Origin: JBPOFM01 sp051252455
GTDB lineage: Bacteria; Bacteroidota; Bacteroidia; Flavobacteriales; Flavobacteriaceae
NCBI GenBank assembly: GCA_051252455.1
Contig: JBPOFM010000001.1
Span: 620,001-684,000 of the forward strand
Length of the DNA: 64,000 nt
Reading direction: 5' to 3'
The translations under genes and the position numbers were made by a program. Numbering within the stretch: position 1 is the first letter of the stretch; each line of letters begins with the position of its first letter. Positions 34,758 through 43,078 of the stretch are shown here, in pieces. The notes under the pieces are model-generated. The model was given only the letters and a program-made list of their open reading frames with translations, searched no databases and had not been told where the DNA came from.

Positions 34758-35663
34758 TTAGAAATATCCTTGACGCTTACGGTCTTCCATGGCTGTTTCT
34801 GAGCGTTTGTCGTCTGTTCTATTGCCACGTTCTGTTTGGCGCATGGTTGACACTTCATCTACAATCTTTGAAAGTGTATCAGCATCTGATTCGATTCCAC
34901 CTGTAATAGTAATGTCACCTAAAGTTCTGAATCTAATTTTCTTCTTTTCGGTTTTTTCGTTTGGTTCTAGTGTCAAGAATTCTGAATATGGAATCCATGA
35001 CTCATTTCGCCACACAACGTCTCTTTCGTGCGCAAAATATAGCGAAGGAATACTTAAATTTTCCTTTTCTATATAATTCCAAACGTCCATTTCTGTCCAG
35101 TTACTGATTGGGAACGCTCTGAAATGTTCACCTTCAAAATATTTCCCGTTAAAGATGTTCCAAAGTTCTGGGCGTTGATTTTTTGGATCCCATTGTCCGA
35201 AATCGTCCCTATGTGAAAAAAAACGTTCTTTTGCTCTTGCTTTTTCTTCATCACGTCTTCCGCCTCCAATGGCACAATCCACTTTATTGCTCTCTATGGC
35301 ATCCAAAAGGGTTGTGATTTGAAGTGCGTTTCTAGTAGCGCTTTTACCTTTTTCTTCAGCAACACGACCTTCATCAATCGATTCTTGAACAGAACCAACG
35401 ATTAGATTTAAGCCTAATTCTTTAATCAAATCATCTCTGAACTGAATGGTTTCAGGGAAATTATGACCTGTATCAACGTGCATCAAGGAGAACGGAATTT
35501 TGGCCGGAAAAAAAGCTTTTCTTGCCAAATGGGTCACTACAATGGAATCTTTTCCTCCAGAAAATAGAATCACAGGGTTTTGAAACTGTGCGGCAACTTC
35601 TCTTAAAATAAAAATTGCTTCACTTTCTAATTCGTCTAAATAATTGAGATAATATTTACTCAT
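34758..35663 (-). CDS. cysD: sulfate adenylyltransferase small subunit
   Basis: A 301-residue PP-loop ATP pyrophosphatase. The SGGKDS motif lies in VILFSGGKDSIVVTHL near residues 31-46, with MHVDTGHNFPE, GGGRRDEEKARAKERFFSHR and FPISNWTEMDVWNYI downstream. It is the catalytic partner of CysN in sulfate activation. The gene starts 1 bp after cysC and is part of cysQ-DUF2061-cysC-cysD-cysN. Confidence 0.94.
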   Translation of the reverse strand: MSKYYLNYLDELESEAIFILREVAAQFQNPVILFSGGKDSIVVTHLARKAFFPAKIPFSLMHVDTGHNFPETIQFRDDLIKELGLNLIVGSVQESIDEGRVAEEKGKSATRNALQITTLLDAIESNKVDCAIGGGRRDEEKARAKERFFSHRDDFGQWDPKNQRPELWNIFNGKYFEGEHFRAFPISNWTEMDVWNYIEKENLSIPSLYFAHERDVVWRNESWIPYSEFLTLEPNEKTEKKKIRFRTLGDITITGGIESDADTLSKIVDEVSTMRQTERGNRTDDKRSETAMEDRKRQGYF

Positions 35664-35664
35664 C

Positions 35665-36258
35665 TTAAAGTTTTAATTTCGGTGTTATAAAATCCACTAT
35701 TTTTTCTACGGCATCCTCAACAGATTCTTTTTCTGTGAGAATTTCTATATCTGGATGTGTTGGTTCTTCGTAAGGAGCAGAGATTCCAGTCATATTTTTG
35801 ATTTCTCCCGCTCTGGCTTTTTTGTAAAGCCCTTTGACGTCGCGACGCTCACATTCTTCGACACTTGTGTTGACGTATATTTCGACAAAATTAACATCTT
35901 TGACTATACTTTTAATGTTCTCACGGTCTTTTTTATACGGTGAGACAAATGCTGCCAAAACAACCAAGCCAGCATCAATCATCAAATTGGCTGTCTCTGC
36001 AATTCTACGAATATTTTCGGTTCTATCTTCGGGAGCGAAGGTTAAATCACTGTTAAGTCCCATTCTAATATTATCGCCGTCAAGCGTATAGGTCTTAATT
36101 CCTTTTCTATAGAGCGCATCTTCTACTTTATTTGCTATTGTGGATTTGCCAGAACCCGAAAGTCCTGTAAACCATAACAAAAAAGAATTGTGTCCGTTTC
36201 CTTTTCTTCTTTCAGTTGCGGATACTTGATATAATTGGTCAAATATATTCTCTTTCAT
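35665..36258 (-). CDS. cysC: adenylylsulfate kinase
   Basis: A 197-residue P-loop kinase that phosphorylates adenylylsulfate to PAPS, the sulfate donor for sulfotransferases. The Walker A motif is GLSGSGKST near residues 32-40, the substrate region is LDGDNIRMGLN, and VFVSP-like and EERDVKG-like segments follow in AAFVSPYKKDREN and CERRDVKGLY. Presence of a kinase within a polysaccharide locus, with no cysH reductase, suggests sulfation rather than assimilation. It overlaps the upstream DUF2061 gene by 4 bp. Confidence 0.93.
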   Translation of the reverse strand: MKENIFDQLYQVSATERRKGNGHNSFLLWFTGLSGSGKSTIANKVEDALYRKGIKTYTLDGDNIRMGLNSDLTFAPEDRTENIRRIAETANLMIDAGLVVLAAFVSPYKKDRENIKSIVKDVNFVEIYVNTSVEECERRDVKGLYKKARAGEIKNMTGISAPYEEPTHPDIEILTEKESVEDAVEKIVDFITPKLKL

Positions 36259-36671
36259 TTCAATTCGGTGTTTCTAGTTTCCAAACCGTATTTCGATTTA
36301 TGCCATACTTTTTCATGGAAGAAATAGAGAAGCATTTTAGTAATCACTTCCGCCATGCCTATTTTGAAGCCTGTCATAGGATTTCCTGTAATCAACCAAG
36401 CTAATAACATCGTATCCAATGTTCCTACAAGTCGCCAGGTGATAGTTTTTAAAATATGACGTTTATTACTGTTTTTGAAAATAATATTGAACCAAATCCT
36501 TTCATGGAAATAGTACAAAAGCATTTTGGTAATCACTTCCGCAAATCCGATTTTTAAACCCGTCAAGGGGTTTCCGGAAATGATCCACGACAGTATAATA
36601 GTGTCAATAGTACCGACGATTCGCCACGTAATGGCCTTGGCAATATGTCTCTTTCTTGAGCTATCTTTCAT
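36255..36671 (-). CDS. tandem DUF2061 small membrane protein
   Basis: A 138-residue protein made of two near-identical halves of about 65 residues. Each half has KRHI-x-K-x-ITWR-x-VGT-x-DT, then a hydrophobic segment with G-NP-TG-K-G, then AEVITKMLLY-FHE and an aromatic end. Each half could form one or two membrane-associated helices. DUF2061 proteins often accompany cysC/cysD/cysN in Bacteroidota; the function is not known to me. The ATG at 36671 overlaps the cysQ stop as ATGA and was preferred to a TTG at 36692. Confidence 0.8.
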   Translation of the reverse strand: MKDSSRKRHIAKAITWRIVGTIDTIILSWIISGNPLTGLKIGFAEVITKMLLYYFHERIWFNIIFKNSNKRHILKTITWRLVGTLDTMLLAWLITGNPMTGFKIGMAEVITKMLLYFFHEKVWHKSKYGLETRNTELK

Positions 36672-37468
36672 TGTTTCGAGACCAAGAACCAAGGGTTCAA
36701 CAAGTTTTCTTTATTATATAATAATGGTTTATCAGTTTCTTTGGAAATGACCTCAACACCAACAGCATTGCAAATTGCTTGACCCGCGGCTGTGTCCCAT
36801 TCCATGGTAGGGGCGAATCGAGGATACACATCGGCATTCCCTTCTGCCACCAAACAAAATTTCAGAGAACTTCCTTTGGATACGATTTCGACTTCTTTGC
36901 CCTCTTTTTTCAGGGTTTCGGTATAGTCCAATGTCTCTTGGCTCATGTGCGAACGGCTTCCGACAACTCTGACCAACGTGTTATTGTCGGATTGTGGTTT
37001 TAAAGTTTGTGCCATTTTAAGAACGTCATCAACACTTGTGGTATGTGATTTTAATTCGGCTTTAAAAGCCATGTTTGCTTTCACGTCAGCTACATATAAC
37101 ACTTTAGTTGCAGGAACATAAATGACGCCTAAAACAGGTTTCTGTTCAGATACCAAAGCGATATTGACTGTAAACTCACCATTGCGTTTGATGAATTCTT
37201 TGGTGCCGTCTACTGGGTCTACAACCCAACAGGTGTCCCAGTTTTTTCTGATGGAATAGTCCGTTTGTTTATTTTCCTCACTGATTATTGAAACATTTGT
37301 TGGTTTTAGATAGGAATTGATAATATCATTAGCCTGTTTGTCCGCTTCAGTTAAAGGTGATTTATCATTTTTTAATTCCACATTAAATGGGGAATCATAA
37401 ATTTTCATGATGACGTCTCCAGCTTCCAAAGATGCTTTTATCGCTATTTTTAAATGTTCATTTATCAT
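36668..37468 (-). CDS. cysQ: 3'(2'),5'-bisphosphate nucleotidase
   Basis: A 266-residue inositol-monophosphatase-fold enzyme that removes PAP, the by-product of PAPS-using reactions. The metal-binding motif WVVDPVDGTKEF is near residues 80-91, preceded by ISEENKQTD, and the second motif WDTAAGQAI lies in the C-terminal domain. Its place at the head of the cys genes supports active PAPS turnover. It overlaps the fcl gene by 11 bp, tying sulfate activation to the GDP-fucose genes. Confidence 0.92.
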   Translation of the reverse strand: MINEHLKIAIKASLEAGDVIMKIYDSPFNVELKNDKSPLTEADKQANDIINSYLKPTNVSIISEENKQTDYSIRKNWDTCWVVDPVDGTKEFIKRNGEFTVNIALVSEQKPVLGVIYVPATKVLYVADVKANMAFKAELKSHTTSVDDVLKMAQTLKPQSDNNTLVRVVGSRSHMSQETLDYTETLKKEGKEVEIVSKGSSLKFCLVAEGNADVYPRFAPTMEWDTAAGQAICNAVGVEVISKETDKPLLYNKENLLNPWFLVSKQ

Positions 37469-38507
37469 TGAGATACCAATTATATATTTTCTGTAATCCT
37501 TCGTCCAATTCTACAGAATGTTTCCAACCGAGTTGATTCAGTTTTGTAACATCAGTCAATTTTCTCATAGTGCCGTCAGGTTTGTCGGAATTGAAAACCA
37601 AGTCTCCTTTGAAACCTATGAGTTCTTTTATTTTGTGTGCCAATTCACCAATAGAAATTTCAACGCCCGAACCAATGTTGATATGAGTGTTTCTTATTTC
37701 TCCTTTTTCATCTGAATACGTGTCCTTAAAATCTCGATTTTCCATGATGAATACACAAGCATCAGCCATGTCTTTAGACCAAAGAAATTCGCGTTTTGGA
37801 CTTCCTGTTCCCCAGATTTCAACACTGTTTTCGGAGACGCCAAATTTTGACAAATAGTTTTTGGCTTCTTCGATGGTTTGAAATTTTGTGTCTTTCAAAA
37901 CTTCATCATATTTAGATTCATTCAACAATTTCGCCAAATGAATTTTTCGAATCAATGCTGGCAATACATGAGATTTTTCCAAATCAAAGTTGTCATTTGG
38001 ACCATACAGATTTGTCGGCATGACCGAAATGAAATTCGTTCCGTATTGCAAATTATAACTTTCGCAGGTTTTGATGCCTGCTATTTTTGCGATGGCGTAA
38101 GGTTCGTTGGTGTACTCCAAAGTATCTGTCAACAAATACTCCTCTTTCATGGGTTGTGGTGCGTTCTTTGGATAAATGCAGGTGCTTCCTAGAAAGAGTA
38201 ATTTTTTAACGCCATTCACATAACTTTGATGGATGACGTTATTTTGAATCATCAAATTTTCATAAATGAAATCTGCTCGATATACATTGTTTGCCACGAT
38301 TCCACCAACTTTTGCAGCTGCCAAAAACACATATTCCGGTTTCTCGGATGTAAAGAATTTTGCAACTTCCGTAGTGTTGGTAAGATCAAGTTCCTTGTGC
38401 GTTCGTGTAACGATATGAGAATATCCCTTTTCTTGAAGGTTTTCCATTAACGCACTTCCAACAAGCCCTCGATGACCAGCAACATAAATTTTAGAATTCT
38501 TTTCCAT
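37458..38507 (-). CDS. fcl: GDP-L-fucose synthase
   Basis: A 349-residue SDR that epimerises and reduces GDP-4-keto-6-deoxymannose to GDP-L-fucose. It has VAGHRGLVGSALMENL at the N-terminus, LGSTCIYPKNAPQPM, the catalytic YAIAK and MPTNLYGPNDNFD. It lies 4 bp downstream of gmd, which makes its substrate. Length and motifs are standard, with an insertion around residues 190-225 that is also common in Bacteroidota forms. Confidence 0.93.
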   Translation of the reverse strand: MEKNSKIYVAGHRGLVGSALMENLQEKGYSHIVTRTHKELDLTNTTEVAKFFTSEKPEYVFLAAAKVGGIVANNVYRADFIYENLMIQNNVIHQSYVNGVKKLLFLGSTCIYPKNAPQPMKEEYLLTDTLEYTNEPYAIAKIAGIKTCESYNLQYGTNFISVMPTNLYGPNDNFDLEKSHVLPALIRKIHLAKLLNESKYDEVLKDTKFQTIEEAKNYLSKFGVSENSVEIWGTGSPKREFLWSKDMADACVFIMENRDFKDTYSDEKGEIRNTHINIGSGVEISIGELAHKIKELIGFKGDLVFNSDKPDGTMRKLTDVTKLNQLGWKHSVELDEGLQKIYNWYLNDK

Positions 38508-38511
38508 CGAT

Positions 38512-39630
38512 TTACTCGTAATAATTTTTGATTGTGTAGCCGTTATCCTTTAGGAACTGTTGCTTTTTCATCAGTTTGATATCACTCGCCATCATATCTT
38601 CAACCAAATCTGCCAAATCATATTCTGGAACCCATCCGAGTTTTTCCTTTGCTTTTGTCGCATCACCAATCAATAGTTCTACTTCTGTTGGTCGGTGATA
38701 TGTAGCATCTACAGCAACTACTTCTTTTCCTATTTCCAATTGGTATTCTGGATTTTTGCAGGCTTTAACAAATCCTTTTTCATCAACACCCTGACCTTTG
38801 AATTCAAGTTCGATACCAACATGTTCAAAGGACATTTTTACAAAATCTCTCACTTTTGTGGTTGTTCCTGTTGCAATGACCCAATCTTCTGGTTCATCAG
38901 CCTGTAGAATCATCCACATCATTCGTACATAATCTTTGGCATGTCCCCAATCGCGTTGTGCATCTAAATTTCCTAAAAATACCTTGTCCTGAAGACCTAA
39001 AGCTATTTTTGAAGTCGCTCTCGTTATTTTCCTTGTCACGAAAGTTTCTCCTCTAATTGGTGATTCGTGGTTGAATAAAATTCCGTTGCAGGCATACAAA
39101 TTATAAGCTTCACGATAGTTAACCGTAATCCAAAACGCATACATTTTTGCAACCGCATACGGACTTCGTGGATAAAAAGGTGTGGTTTCCGTTTGTGGTA
39201 CTTCCTGAACTTTTCCATACAATTCAGAGGTTGAAGCTTGATAAATTCTTGTTTTCTTTTCCAATCCGAGGATTCGGATGGCCTCAAGTAGTCTTAAAGT
39301 TCCTAATCCGTCAACATTTGCCGTATATTCTGGGATTTCAAACGAGACATGAACATGACTCATAGCTGCCAGGTTATAGATTTCGTCTGGTTTTATTTCT
39401 TGAATGATGCGAATAAGATTCGTGCTGTCGGTCAAATCACCGTAATGAAGCACAAAATTGCGGTCTTCAACATGTGGATCTTGGTAGATGTGGTCAATCC
39501 TATCTGTATTGAACAAGGACGACCTACGTTTGATACCATGGACAATATATCCTTTTTTAAGAAGGAATTCACTTAAATAAGCGCCATCTTGTCCCGTGAC
39601 TCCTGTAATTAAAGCTACTTTCTGCTGCAT
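38512..39630 (-). CDS. gmd: GDP-mannose 4,6-dehydratase
   Basis: A 372-residue SDR that converts GDP-D-mannose to GDP-4-keto-6-deoxymannose. Motifs: TGVTGQDGAYLSEFL, VHGIKRRSSLFNTDR, QASTSELYGKVQE, the catalytic YAVAK, LFNHESPIRGETFVTRKI and LGNLDAQRDWGHAKDYV. All are typical of Gmd. It is preceded by a -7 box, so gmd may start a transcription unit that covers fcl and the cys genes. Confidence 0.95.
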   Translation of the reverse strand: MQQKVALITGVTGQDGAYLSEFLLKKGYIVHGIKRRSSLFNTDRIDHIYQDPHVEDRNFVLHYGDLTDSTNLIRIIQEIKPDEIYNLAAMSHVHVSFEIPEYTANVDGLGTLRLLEAIRILGLEKKTRIYQASTSELYGKVQEVPQTETTPFYPRSPYAVAKMYAFWITVNYREAYNLYACNGILFNHESPIRGETFVTRKITRATSKIALGLQDKVFLGNLDAQRDWGHAKDYVRMMWMILQADEPEDWVIATGTTTKVRDFVKMSFEHVGIELEFKGQGVDEKGFVKACKNPEYQLEIGKEVVAVDATYHRPTEVELLIGDATKAKEKLGWVPEYDLADLVEDMMASDIKLMKKQQFLKDNGYTIKNYYE

Positions 39631-39695
39631 GCTGTTTTTGAATTAATTTGACCCATAAAACGTCAAAAATAAAAAACTGTTTGAATTTGAAGACG

Positions 39696-39703
39696 CAAAG
39701 GTA
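39696..39703 (-). promoter_or_regulatory. -7 box upstream of gmd
   Basis: TACCTTTG on the minus strand, 65 bp before the gmd ATG, in the 114-bp gap after rmlD. It is followed by C as in many flavobacterial -7 boxes. No -33 TTG at normal spacing; the nearest is about 27 bp away. Confidence 0.4.
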
Positions 39704-39744
39704 GTGTTTTGTGGTAGGAATTTATAGTGGCAAGGCGTGTTATA

Positions 39745-40611
39745 TCAATTGTTTTCTAAAACGTCGTTCAAAACGTTATCCGCATCAGATTTCCAATTGT
39801 TTTGAACTTTATATATCTTCTGTGTCTTGTCATTGCTCATTACACTATAATTAGGACGTTCTGCTTTTGATTTGAATGAATCAGTCGCAATAATCTTACT
39901 CTTGTCATAATTCGGAAAATGGTCAGCGATTTTTAACGCAAAATCGTACCAAGTTGCTTCACCTTTAGCACTGAAATGATAGATTCCAAAGTTTTTGTTT
40001 TCTGTTTTAATCAAGAAATAGATGAATTTTGAAAGCTCCACACAACTTGTCGGTGTGCCTTTTTGCGATGTGGTGATTGACAGATTTGCATCTTCTTGAA
40101 TTTTAGAAGCGATGGTCGTTACGAAGTTTTTAGGATATTTTGAATAGAGCCAAGATGTTCTAATAATAAAAAACTGATCTAAAGACTCTTGAATTAGTCT
40201 TTCGCCAGCCAATTTAGAGCGACCATACGCATTAATCGGATTAGTCTGGTCCGTTTCTAGATAAGGCGTATCTTTTGTGCCATCAAACACGTAATCTGTT
40301 GAGACATGAATAAGTTTGGTGTTGGACTTATTGCAACTTTCTGCTAAAAAGCCAACTGCTTCAGCATTTGTTTTAAAGGCATCTTCAATCGATTCTTCTG
40401 CTTGTTCAACATTTGTGTATGCTGCACAATTTATGCAATAGTCAAATGCATGATTTTGAAAGTAATCGCTCAATACCTCTCTACTAGAAATATCCAGCTC
40501 TGATTTTGTAACGAAATGTAAATCAAGATTATCGTTATTTTTTTGATATAAGTCGTGTAATGTTTTGCCTAATTGACCGTTAGCTCCAGTCACTAAAATT
40601 TTAATGCTCAT
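39745..40611 (-). CDS. rmlD: dTDP-4-dehydrorhamnose reductase
   Basis: A 288-residue SDR for the last step of dTDP-L-rhamnose synthesis. It has TGANGQLGKTL, INCAAYTNVEQAEE, VSTDYVFDG and the catalytic YGRSKLAGE, with the family's RTSWLYSKYPKNFV. It is the last gene of rmlBACD and overlaps rmlC as ATGA. The second RmlD-like SDR in this window, near 30.7 kb, is a divergent paralogue. Confidence 0.93.
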   Translation of the reverse strand: MSIKILVTGANGQLGKTLHDLYQKNNDNLDLHFVTKSELDISSREVLSDYFQNHAFDYCINCAAYTNVEQAEESIEDAFKTNAEAVGFLAESCNKSNTKLIHVSTDYVFDGTKDTPYLETDQTNPINAYGRSKLAGERLIQESLDQFFIIRTSWLYSKYPKNFVTTIASKIQEDANLSITTSQKGTPTSCVELSKFIYFLIKTENKNFGIYHFSAKGEATWYDFALKIADHFPNYDKSKIIATDSFKSKAERPNYSVMSNDKTQKIYKVQNNWKSDADNVLNDVLENN

Positions 40612-41153
40612 TTTATTGAGTTTTCAAATGTGGGAAGTCCTGTATCCTTTTCAGAAATGATAAACTGTGATTCTGGCAACTGCCAGTCAATATTGAGATT
40701 CTTGTCGTTGTATATGATACCTCCTTCGGATGCTTTGTTGTAAAAATTGTCGCATTTATAGGAAAAAGTCGCCGTATCGCTCAAAACGACAAATCCGTGA
40801 GCAAAGCCTCTGGGCACGAACAACTGCTTTTTATTTTCTGCGGACAATTCAATTGAGAAATGGTGTCCATATGTTTTAGAATCTTCTCTCAAATCCACTG
40901 CGACATCTAAAACCTTGCCTTCAATCACACGAACCAATTTGGCCTGTGCATAGTCTCCTGTTTGATAGTGAAGTCCTCTTAAAACTCCTTTCGTTGATGC
41001 TGATTCATTGTCTTGGACGAAGTTGACTTTATTACCAATCAACTCATTGAACATATTTTGATTGAAAGTTTCAAAAAAGTAACCTCTTTGGTCTTTGAAA
41101 ACTTTTGGTTCAACTATAAAGCAGCCTTGTAAGTTTGTTTCTGTAACAGTCAT
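40608..41153 (-). CDS. rmlC: dTDP-4-dehydrorhamnose 3,5-epimerase
   Basis: A 181-residue cupin enzyme. It carries DQRGYFFETFNQ, the catalytic histidine region VLRGLHYQTGDYAQAKLVRV and FVPRGFAHGFVVLSD. Length and motifs are standard. Its start overlaps the rmlA stop as TAATG, and its stop overlaps the rmlD start, so the four genes are tightly coupled. Confidence 0.95.
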   Translation of the reverse strand: MTVTETNLQGCFIVEPKVFKDQRGYFFETFNQNMFNELIGNKVNFVQDNESASTKGVLRGLHYQTGDYAQAKLVRVIEGKVLDVAVDLREDSKTYGHHFSIELSAENKKQLFVPRGFAHGFVVLSDTATFSYKCDNFYNKASEGGIIYNDKNLNIDWQLPESQFIISEKDTGLPTFENSIK

Positions 41154-42019
41154 TACTTGTTGTTCAATAAGCCTAATAAATTCTTTCCATAACCACTTTT
41201 CAACAATGGTTCTGCTAACTCTTTGAACTGTCTTTCATTGATGAATCCCATTTCAAAAGCTGCCGCTTCAATTGCTCCAATTTTCAAGCCTTGGCGCTCT
41301 TCTATAACTTCCACAAATTGGGAAGCTTGCATCAACGACTGAAACGTTCCTGTGTCTAACCAAGCGGTTCCTCTGTCTAAAATACTGACGTTCAATTTAC
41401 CTTGCCTTAAATATTCTCTATTGACATCAGTTATTTCTAATTCACCACGATGGCTTGGTTGTATGTTTTTAGCAATTTCCACAACGCTGTTATCATAAAA
41501 GTAGATGCCTGGGACTGCAAAATTTGACTTTGGTTTTGTTGGTTTTTCTTCTATTGAAACAACCTGACCTTTGTCATTGAATTCAACAACACCATAACGC
41601 TCTGGGTCATGAACACGATATGCATAAATAATTCCGCCTTCAGGATCATTGTTTTCTTGCAATAATTTTGAAAGGCCAGATCCATAAAAAATATTATCTC
41701 CTAATATGAGGGCTATTTTTTCTTTACCTATAAAATCTGCTCCAATTATGAAAGCTTCGGCAAGACCATTAGGTGCATCCTGAACAGCATATTCAAACTG
41801 ACAACCATACTTTTCGCCATTGCCCAACAAATCTTTAAAAAGTGGTAAATCTTTAGGTGTGGAAATGATCAATATTTCTCTGATACCTGAATACATCAAA
41901 GTTGAAAGCGGATAATAAATCATCGGTTTATCATAAATAGGCATTAATTGCTTACTTATCGATAATGTTAATGGATGTAATCTCGTTCCTGAACCTCCTG
42001 CTAGTATAATTCCTTTCAT
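41153..42019 (-). CDS. rmlA: glucose-1-phosphate thymidylyltransferase
   Basis: A 288-residue nucleotidyltransferase that makes dTDP-glucose. The N-terminal GGSGTRLHPLTLSISKQLMP is the nucleotide-binding signature, and LILGDNIFYG, YRVHDPERYGVVEF and SIEEKPTKPKSNFAVPG are the sugar and metal-binding regions. It follows rmlB with a 3-bp gap. Confidence 0.96.
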   Translation of the reverse strand: MKGIILAGGSGTRLHPLTLSISKQLMPIYDKPMIYYPLSTLMYSGIREILIISTPKDLPLFKDLLGNGEKYGCQFEYAVQDAPNGLAEAFIIGADFIGKEKIALILGDNIFYGSGLSKLLQENNDPEGGIIYAYRVHDPERYGVVEFNDKGQVVSIEEKPTKPKSNFAVPGIYFYDNSVVEIAKNIQPSHRGELEITDVNREYLRQGKLNVSILDRGTAWLDTGTFQSLMQASQFVEVIEERQGLKIGAIEAAAFEMGFINERQFKELAEPLLKSGYGKNLLGLLNNK

Positions 42020-42022
42020 CTA

Positions 42023-43078
42023 TTAATTGTATTGTTTTTGATAATAGTTTTGATAGTCACCACTTGTAACATTCTTAAGCCATTCTTCATTGTCCAAATA
42101 CCACCGAATTGTTTTCTTCAGACCTTCTTCAAATTTCAAAGACGGTTCCCATCCTAATTCATCCTTGATTTTAGTAGCGTCAATGGCATATCTCAAATCA
42201 TGTCCTGGACGGTCTTTAACGTAAGTGATCAATTTTTCTGATGCTCCTTTTTCTCGCCCTAATTCTTCATCCATTTGAGCGCACAAGAGTTTTACCAGGT
42301 CGATGTTTTTCCACTCGTTAAAACCTCCTATATTGTAGGTTTCTCCCAATTTCCCCTTATGAAATGCTATATCAATCGCTTTAGCGTGATCAATTACAAA
42401 GAGCCAGTCTCTTGTGTAATTGCCATCACCATATACTGGAAGCGGTTTATTATGGATAATGTTATTGATGAACAACGGAATCAATTTCTCTGGAAACTGA
42501 TTTGGTCCATAATTATTAGAGCAATTGGTAATGATATACGGAAGTCCGTATGTTTCTCCATAAGCTCTTACGAAATGGTCAGAACTCGCTTTTGATGCGG
42601 AATATGGCGAATTAGGGTCATAAGAGGTAGTCTCTGTGAAAAGCCCTGTTTGTCCTAAACTTCCATAGACCTCGTCTGTGCTGATATGATAGAATTTTTT
42701 ATCGCTAAAATCATCTTTCCAAAGGTTTTTAAAAGCATTTAGCAAAATCATGGTGCCAATAACGTTCGTTCTCACAAAGGCTAAAGGGTCTTTGATGGAT
42801 CTGTCAACATGAGACTCTGCCGCTAAATGGATGACGTTTTCAAATTTATGTTCTTCAAACAATGAATTTATAAAATCCTCATCAGTAATATCTCCTTTTA
42901 CAAATGTGTAATTGGAATTTTCCTCAATATCCTTTAGGTTTTCTAAATTACCGGCATAGGTAAGTGCATCTAAATTGAAGATATGATAATCTGGATAGTT
43001 ATTAACAAATAACCTGACCACATGAGAACCTATAAAGCCAGATCCGCCCGTAATTAATATTGGTGTTTTAGCCTTCAT
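42023..43078 (-). CDS. rmlB: dTDP-glucose 4,6-dehydratase
   Basis: A 351-residue SDR. It has TGGSGFIGSHVVRLF, HLAAESHVDRSIKDP, the catalytic STDEVYGSLG and YSASKASSDHFVRAY, and NCSNNYGPNQFPEKLIPL, all typical of RmlB. It begins the rml set and overlaps the Wzz-like gene by 11 bp, so the rhamnose genes are probably transcribed from the promoter upstream of DUF6909. Confidence 0.95.
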   Translation of the reverse strand: MKAKTPILITGGSGFIGSHVVRLFVNNYPDYHIFNLDALTYAGNLENLKDIEENSNYTFVKGDITDEDFINSLFEEHKFENVIHLAAESHVDRSIKDPLAFVRTNVIGTMILLNAFKNLWKDDFSDKKFYHISTDEVYGSLGQTGLFTETTSYDPNSPYSASKASSDHFVRAYGETYGLPYIITNCSNNYGPNQFPEKLIPLFINNIIHNKPLPVYGDGNYTRDWLFVIDHAKAIDIAFHKGKLGETYNIGGFNEWKNIDLVKLLCAQMDEELGREKGASEKLITYVKDRPGHDLRYAIDATKIKDELGWEPSLKFEEGLKKTIRWYLDNEEWLKNVTSGDYQNYYQKQYN

